A stretch of DNA of 11,972 nucleotides from Euperipatoides rowelli. Taxonomy: Eukaryota; Onychophora; Udeonychophora; Euonychophora; Peripatopsidae. Below are positions 7,865-11,972 of this stretch, one piece after another (position 1 is the first letter of the stretch; every line of letters begins with the position of its first letter). The position numbers and the translations under genes were made by a program. Where the stretch lies: the NCBI GenBank assembly GCA_003024985.2, contig PXIH01S0000725.1; one strand, written 5' to 3'. A model generated the notes under the pieces. It made no database searches and had not been told where the DNA came from. It was given only the letters and a program-made list of their open reading frames with translations.

Positions 7865-8619
7865 CAAATGTGCAGATGTTCATTTGGAGTTTGGGTCACA
7901 AAAATTAAATTAGTTTGGTTGGACTTAATATATTAATTTCTTTAATCTGTGTTACACCCACCCATTTATAAGAAAATATTAATTAAAATTCCATTCAGTT
8001 TTTTTCTTTTAAGATTGACATCTGAAACTTATGTTTTTCACTATTATCTATTATTTTCATATTTAATTCTTACTGTCTTATATGCCACAGACGTTTATAT
8101 TTATCATAAATAATCTTGAACCTGGTGCTCAGAATAATTATATTCATCAGTCCTTTTCTGATGTACTGATTAAGAGTATCGAGGCAAAAAAAAAAATATT
8201 AAAATGCTATGGGATTTATAATCATGGACCCCAATGAAAGATTTACTCAGTATAAAACCATTTTTTTTGTTAGTTACCATGAAACTATCAACAAAAACTG
8301 TCTCAAGGGATAATATTGTACCTACAGTATTAACTACTTTCGACAATTAGCTTTTTTATCCTGTTCTATAGTTTTCTAGTATTATAACAGCCTATAATAA
8401 TTCTGAAATTGACCTCATATACCATAAAGTTGATTAAAGTGACGGCAGAGAGATAATAGTTAAAATGAGCAGGCTACAGCAAGGCAATTTAACCAAAACA
8501 GACGGAAACTAGTTTTTAACACCATTCAATCTTGAACTTGATCAACTATTTGATTTTTTTTATGGAGTGGCTTGATGGTTGAGCAGTAGCTAATATGTGT
8601 TAAGGCCTAGGCCTGTTAG
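6741..8619. other. AT-rich gene-free stretch downstream of LCMT1
   Basis: No open frame of meaningful length and no protein similarity were seen on either strand. The stretch holds five copies of the dyad word ATACWGTATAT, or its TACAGTATAT core, two AATAAA hexamers (7664-7669, 7795-7800), a 29-A tract and many T-runs. It is either intergenic or an extended 3' UTR. Confidence 0.6.
7836..7864. repeat. A29 homopolymer, possible retroposon tail
   Basis: Twenty-nine consecutive A bases, preceded by AATAAA at 7795-7800. That order resembles a reverse-transcribed transcript end, but no retroposon body or target duplication is visible. Confidence 0.55.
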
Positions 8620-8621
8620 TT

Positions 8622-8700
8622 GCAGTGTGGCTGAGTGGATCCCTCGCTATAACTTATACCCTGGCAGTTACAGAACCCATGCATAAGGAAAAGACAGACA
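8622..8700 (+). repeat. tRNA-like SINE head with A box
   Basis: GCAGTGTGGCTGAGTGGATC contains TGGCTGAGTGG, a full match to the polymerase III A-box pattern TRGCNNAGYNGG and typical of serine/leucine-type tRNA-derived SINEs. No B box follows at tRNA distance, and the cloverleaf cannot be completed, so this is not a working tRNA gene. The sequence CCCTGGCAGTTACAGAACCC follows. Confidence 0.4.
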
Positions 8701-8727
8701 ACAATAATTTGTAGGCAAACATAAGTT

Positions 8728-8756
8728 TTATTAGGGCACAAAGTGCTCTGTAATAA
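8728..8756. repeat. Small hairpin
   Basis: TTATTA and GGCAC on the left pair with GTGCTC and TAATAA on the right around AAA, with a short internal bulge. Confidence 0.5.
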
Positions 8757-8863
8757 GTGAGTACATACAATGACTATCAGGCAAATAAGATATTATTAGA
8801 AAAATATATTATTATTGTGATAATAATATATAGACCTAGGTATTATTGGGTGATCACTTATGT

Positions 8864-8877
8864 AGAGAGAGAGAGAG
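8864..8877. repeat. (AG)7 microsatellite
   Basis: Seven AG units. A matching TC-rich run (TCTCTCTCTC, 9555-9564) lies on the other side of the island at 8905-9425, in inverted relation. Confidence 0.7.
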
Positions 8878-8904
8878 GATTTGTAACACTCATAGGTTGG
8901 AAAC

Positions 8905-9425
8905 CAACATGGCTGCCAAAGACGTTTTTGTATAATGCTACTAATAGTTACCACAACTTGCTTCTCTGACTGGCTTGTGCCTCCTGCCTTTGGTCTCTGG
9001 ACTGCTTCCTGGTTTGTATTTTACAGCTTGGCTGGCTATCTCTGGTTTCTTGGCTCAGCACTGGAGGATCAGGAATGGCCTATCTCTGTGGCCCAGCAAA
9101 CAGCAGCAGCAACAACAGGTATCTGGCCTCAGCTTATGGCCCAGCAACAAGAGCAGCAACAAGAGAGTGATCTCCTGGTCAGCCAAGGTATTTTTAGTTC
9201 TCCCTGCCTGGCCATGAGAACCCCCAAACCTTATAACATTCTAGCCTCACTCTGGCTAGCACATGGAACCTCACTTTGGATAGCTCATGGAACATTCTGG
9301 CAGCAGCCTCGTTTTGGACAGCAGCCCAGCTTCCTGTTTGCAGAGACAACGGCCCTCACCAAAAACGAATATTAGAGATTGGGATGGCAACCATGTTGAT
9401 GGTTGTTTGCAGCCATGTTGGTGAT
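8905..9425. repeat. GC-richer Q/W-rich island bounded by inverted CCAACATGGCTGC sequences
   Basis: ACCAACATGGCTGCCAAA on the left pairs with TTTGCAGCCATGTTGGTG (9408-9425) on the right with little mismatch. The interior is visibly richer in G and C than its flanks. It contains the longest open frame in the window (8935-9375, 146 codons, + strand), encoding a tryptophan- and glutamine-rich product with runs such as AQQQEQQQE and SLWIAHGTFWQQ. The frame is built from short DNA repeats: a unit containing GGCCCAGCAA recurs at 9090 and 9138 (48 bases apart), and a 24-base unit, CCTCACTCTGGCTAGCACAT and so on, occurs at 9245 and 9269. A second frame (8975-9217) is also open and shows the same periodicity. 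This is better explained as a repeat element than as a gene. The family is not recognised. Confidence 0.5.
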
Positions 9426-9660
9426 TATAATTACCACAGTTCATTACATAAGAGTTGTTAGGTAAGTAGTAATGTTATTTGGATTGGGATAATAACTACA
9501 GTCCTTATAGCCAATCTTTGTACACAGTTCTAATAGCAAACATATACTGTATATTCTCTCTCTCCCAATATTGTTGTTAGTAACAGTAAATAATGATAGC
9601 AATAATAAGGTAGGTAATAACCTATAGTTATACATAATATTAGTGATGATAATTTGTGCA

Positions 9661-9815
9661 GAATTCGGGGAGTCTGCCTAGCAAGCGTCTCCTTTGGGAG
9701 CTCCTTTGAGCTTTAGCTCAAAAATGGTCCTGGTAACCTCTGCTGTGATTCTTGTGACATGGGCATGATTGTACTCCTATTGGGGGTCGAATCATGACCC
9801 TGTTACAAATATGCT
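9661..9815 (+). repeat. Repeat block with B-box-like end
   Basis: It begins GAATTCGGGGAGTCTGCC and ends GGGGGTCGAATCATGACCC, where GGTCGAATC is close to the polymerase III B-box pattern GWTCRANNC. In between is a perfect hairpin, TTTGAGCT-TT-AGCTCAAA (9705-9722). ACCCTG followed by TTACA near its end resembles ACCCTGGCAGTTACA at 8659-8673, so the two blocks may share origin and frame the island between them. No A box lies at the right distance. Confidence 0.35.
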
Positions 9816-9895
9816 AATTAAACAAAAGACATTAGAGATTGCACAACAGTTAAATTTAAAACCTTTCACACTTTTAATTGATACATGCACAATTT

Positions 9896-9910
9896 AAAAA
9901 AAAAAAAAAA
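9896..9910. repeat. A15 homopolymer
   Basis: Fifteen A bases upstream of the transposase relic. It may mark the junction of a separate insertion. Confidence 0.5.
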
Positions 9911-10011
9911 TGGAGAGATCCATGTTGTGAAAGACCAATGAATGTCGGCAATCTGAAAATTTTCAGTGTTGTGCAGATATTTAAGTCATTGTTCCCGTCA
10001 AAACATGATCC

Positions 10012-10565
10012 TAATTCCTTCATAAAATAGCCAACATAGATGAGACTAAGTGCAGATTTGATATGCCATATGGTAGAATGAATCCGCTTAAAGATTAATG
10101 ATTACCGTCATGAATTTCAAACCAAAAAAGGCTGCATGGGAGCATTATGTGCCTTCGACAAAATTCTTTAAGCATATTGTAACTATTTTTTAACAACATT
10201 CAAATATCTACAAATTTAAATGGTTGCTGCTAATTGTTTTAAAAACTTGTGCTAAAAAGACTTGGAAGGGAATTGAAGAGCTTAACCACCCAATATAATT
10301 AATGATTTTGGATCAATACAAGCACCATATAATCTCTGGCTACTAAAATAATGCTTGGATGTTTAGATACTGATAGCATACTTATCCTGTTGGATGCACA
10401 AGTCTAGTTCAACCTGCTGATGCATCATGGCATAAACATTCCAAAACAAAATTGTGGAATTATGTTCAACATGGATGTATATCGTCAACAAATGTAAAAA
10501 ATTTAAATCACCTTATAAAAGACAAACTGATTTTTAAAGCCTGGGATTGTGTTACTCAGAAATAA
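10012..10565 (+). pseudogene. Decayed pogo/Tigger-type DDE transposase
   Basis: Relic of a Tc1/mariner-superfamily transposase of the pogo/Tigger (DDE_1) branch, the DNA-cutting and joining enzyme of such elements. The first catalytic motif reads IANIDETKCRFDMP (aspartate codon 10039-10041), matching the family's NMDET. In another frame, from 10107 on, come LMILDQYKHH (second aspartate, 10311-10313), YPVGCTSLVQPADASWHK (third aspartate, 10419-10421) and IFKAWDCVTQK. The last two acidic residues are 36 codons apart. The copy is broken: at least one frameshift lies between the first motif and 10107, and in-frame stops are at 10191, 10296, 10344, 10371, 10374 and 10563. The N-terminal helix-turn-helix part is not recognisable. 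The C-terminal tail may continue as AAELITFYKHL and SSDEAKEFLFDADA up to about 10800. No functional protein is possible. Confidence 0.75.
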
Positions 10566-11000
10566 TCAGAAACCATATGATACTCCAGAAGCAGCAGAAC
10601 TGATAACATTTTATAAACATTTAATGAGCCCTTGGTTAAAGTATTTCTGAATAGCAAGATAAAATAGCCAAGATTGAGCCATTTTGTTTAATCTAGTGAT
10701 GAAGCCAAGGAATTTTTGTTTGATGCTGATGCAGTGCATATGATGCTGCTAGTTTTTGTAAATGGTTTAGCACACTGTTTGCCAACAAGAGTTCTACGAG
10801 AAAGTTGCATCACAAAAGTATTTGAATATACAGTATATAAAAAAAGGAATAATAAACTATTTAAACATTGACTGCAATGCATACCTGACTGCACAAGCTA
10901 AAACAGCATGGAGAAGATATTCTGGGGCAGTGCATTTAACAAGTGCTAGTGGAGCCATAATGCGACCGAAGCTTAAGGTTGGGGTTTCCCAAATTTTTAA
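10566..11000 (+). other. Probable decayed tail of the transposase region, no intact gene
   Basis: Fragments in shifting frames (AELITFYKHLMSPW near 10590, SSDEAKEFLFDADA near 10695) are compatible with an acidic C-terminal region of a pogo-type transposase but cannot be assigned firmly. Short opposite-strand frames over 10688-10894 and 10857-11171 show no family features. Confidence 0.3.
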
Positions 11001-11007
11001 CGAGTTT

Positions 11008-11045
11008 GAAAGGATTCCTTGGCTAAATTTAATTGGGGAACACTG
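11008..11045 (-). mobile_element. Isolated hAT-like terminus
   Basis: Read on the minus strand from 11045, the sequence begins CAGTGTTCCCCAATTAAATT, the kind of start seen at hAT elements (CAGTGTTCCCAA). A partner end with matching sequence was not found within the window, and no 8-base duplication could be established. It may be a truncated element reaching into the transposase relic area, or chance. Confidence 0.35.
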
Positions 11046-11239
11046 GAAATAATAAAAACTTATAAAATATTGTTCGATTTTTTTTTTACAAATTTCATGA
11101 AGGAATTGCAATTTACAGTATATATATACAAGATTCTCTAGTTTTTCAGCATATAGTATATTAATGTACATCTCTTGAATTTACACATTTTCTCTTTTTA
11201 ATCTTCACTTCTCTACTATATTCCATAGAAAAAAATATA

Positions 11240-11365
11240 TCTTGAATCACTCAGCGAAGAAAGGATTCCACTCACCGCTACATCAAAGTTGAACCACAAG
11301 TTCACAACTCCAATATATGTCGGTCGACTAGTTCTTGTTGCCTCGTGGCCAACTTCCAAGCGTTA
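11240..11365. other. Balanced-composition patch, possible repeat
   Basis: A short patch with more G and C and a GGTCGACTAG word. It is open in two forward frames and one reverse frame, which mostly reflects fewer stop codons in such DNA. On the minus strand, 11276-11352 is bracketed by a donor-like GTGAGT and an AG preceded by AACTAAC. The peptide there (GHEATRTSRPTYIGVVNL) is not recognised. Confidence 0.2.
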
Positions 11366-11512
11366 GTTATGAAATAAAAAATGGCTATCTCCATCTCTTT
11401 TTAAAAAAAAGTATTTTAATTTGCAATCAGATTAACTTAAAATAAAATTTTTAGAATACAAATAAAATGCTCCTTCTCTCATCCCCTTCCAAAAAGATAG
11501 CCTAAATTTATA

Positions 11513-11580
11513 CAGTAAAAACCTGTCTTGATAGACCAATTTTTTATAGGACCTGTTATTATTTAACACCTCTCTGTGAT
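11513..11580 (+). mobile_element. Tigger/pogo-like terminal sequence
   Basis: CAGTAAAAACCTGTCTTGAT, preceded by TA, followed shortly by ATAGACC and TATAGGACC. This has the form of invertebrate pogo/Tigger ends (TA target, CAGT-x-AAACCTC...). It faces rightward and is cut off by the next hAT-like terminus at 11581, so only one end is present. The relation to the relic at 10012-10565 is unproven because the orientation is not that of a downstream end. Confidence 0.4.
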
Positions 11581-11688
11581 CAGTGGTCAAATTTTTAAAA
11601 TCCCAAGCATTGAATTCAAATGAAGTGGGGGGGGGGGGGGTACATACAATGAGGTTCAAGGGGTCTATGTAAAGTTTAAGAACCACTG
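11581..11688. mobile_element. Short hAT-like element or end (108 bp)
   Basis: Read on the minus strand from 11688 the sequence starts CAGTGGTTCTTAAACTTTAC and continues to AGACCCCTTGAACC, a typical hAT terminus. At 11581 a forward CAGTGGTCAAATTTTTAAAA could be the opposite end, giving a 108-base element. The flanking octamers (TCTGTGAT and ATATACAG) do not match, so truncation or chance for the left end is possible. A run of 14 G lies inside. Confidence 0.5.
11627..11640. repeat. G14 homopolymer
   Basis: Fourteen consecutive G bases in an otherwise AT-rich region. The exact length is likely to be unreliable in the assembly and polymorphic in nature. Confidence 0.7.
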
Positions 11689-11972
11689 ATATACAGTATG
11701 TATCTGATTGAAGGCATAGTAGACATGATCTTTTCTTTCACTCACATTGAAAATATATTGTATATTGTTAAATTCTTTACACGAGATTTTAAAATAAAAC
11801 ATCAGTTTCTGTTCTTGACCTACTATGATTTTTTTAAAAGATGTTTCACCCTGGAAGGTCAAACAAGTCATTATTATATAAACAAGAAATAATTTGTGAC
11901 AGTCGAGAGGAATTCTTGCATTTTCATTCTTTCTTACCATAAGAAACTTTTATTTTTAAATACCGTATATTT
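11689..11972. other. AT-rich stretch, nothing identified
   Basis: Two overlapping short open frames on opposite strands (11698-11892 plus, 11665-11940 minus) lack recognisable motifs and look like chance. One dyad-like word, ATACAGTATG (11691-11700), starts the stretch. Confidence 0.5.

Noticed and set aside
8622-8700. Functional tRNA gene
   Set aside because: An A box is present, but no B box at the right distance and no closing acceptor stem or cloverleaf.
8935-9375. 146-codon open frame as a Q/W-rich protein gene
   Set aside because: It is assembled from 24- and 48-base DNA repeats, a second frame is also open, no family is recognisable, and no promoter or splice context is seen. Kept as a repeat island.
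10857-11171. 104-codon minus-strand open frame as a gene
   Set aside because: It runs across the hAT-like terminus and the end of the transposase relic region, with no family motif and an AT-rich low-complexity N-terminal half.

Overview
This is an AT-rich, intron-containing animal nuclear DNA window. It has long non-coding stretches, canonical splice sites, decayed DNA transposons (hAT, pogo/Tigger, probable piggyBac-type) and simple repeats. Nothing bacterial or viral is present. A tRNA-type A-box head (TGGCTGAGTGG), repeated GGCCTA-type words and the transposon mix suggest a marine or arthropod-like invertebrate, but that is a weak inference. Four isolated N bases (52, 403, 1353, 2410) point to a draft assembly.

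The only host gene I can support is the 3' end of LCMT1 (leucine carboxyl methyltransferase 1, the PP2A methylating enzyme) on the + strand. Its last two coding exons lie at 2800-2883 and 6528-6651. They are separated by a 3644-base intron, and the codon split across the junction joins in phase. Neither exon stands out alone; the assignment comes from joining them, which gives the characteristic C-terminal motif of the family. A poly(A) signal follows 65 bases after the stop. Everything from 1 to 2799 is upstream intron.

The introns are packed with mobile-element remains. The upstream intron holds a 414-base hAT-type element (980-1393), an inverted-repeat/hairpin module (2053-2275) and small duplications. 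The last intron holds a clean 1205-base non-autonomous hAT element with a perfect 8-base target duplication (3114-4318). It also holds a probable TTAA-type element (about 4381-5750) with exact GACTCGGATCCGAGTC palindromes and an internal array of about 200-base tandem units, a second small TTAA-type element (5747-5897), and a retroposon-like tail with (TAA)7.

Downstream of LCMT1, 6652-8620 is AT-rich and without genes. It carries most copies of a recurrent dyad word, ATACWGTATAT, and a 29-A tract. From 8620 to 9815 there is a composite repeat: a tRNA-like head, a locally GC-richer Q/W-rich pseudo-coding island bounded by inverted CCAACATGGCTGC sequences, and a tail with a B-box-like sequence. 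From about 10000 to 10565 lies a decayed pogo/Tigger DDE transposase in which all three catalytic aspartate motifs can still be read. The last kilobase holds isolated transposon ends and no supported gene.

I see no new multi-gene system. The most unusual signals are the palindrome-plus-array TTAA element, the ATACWGTATAT enrichment and the 8905-9425 island.
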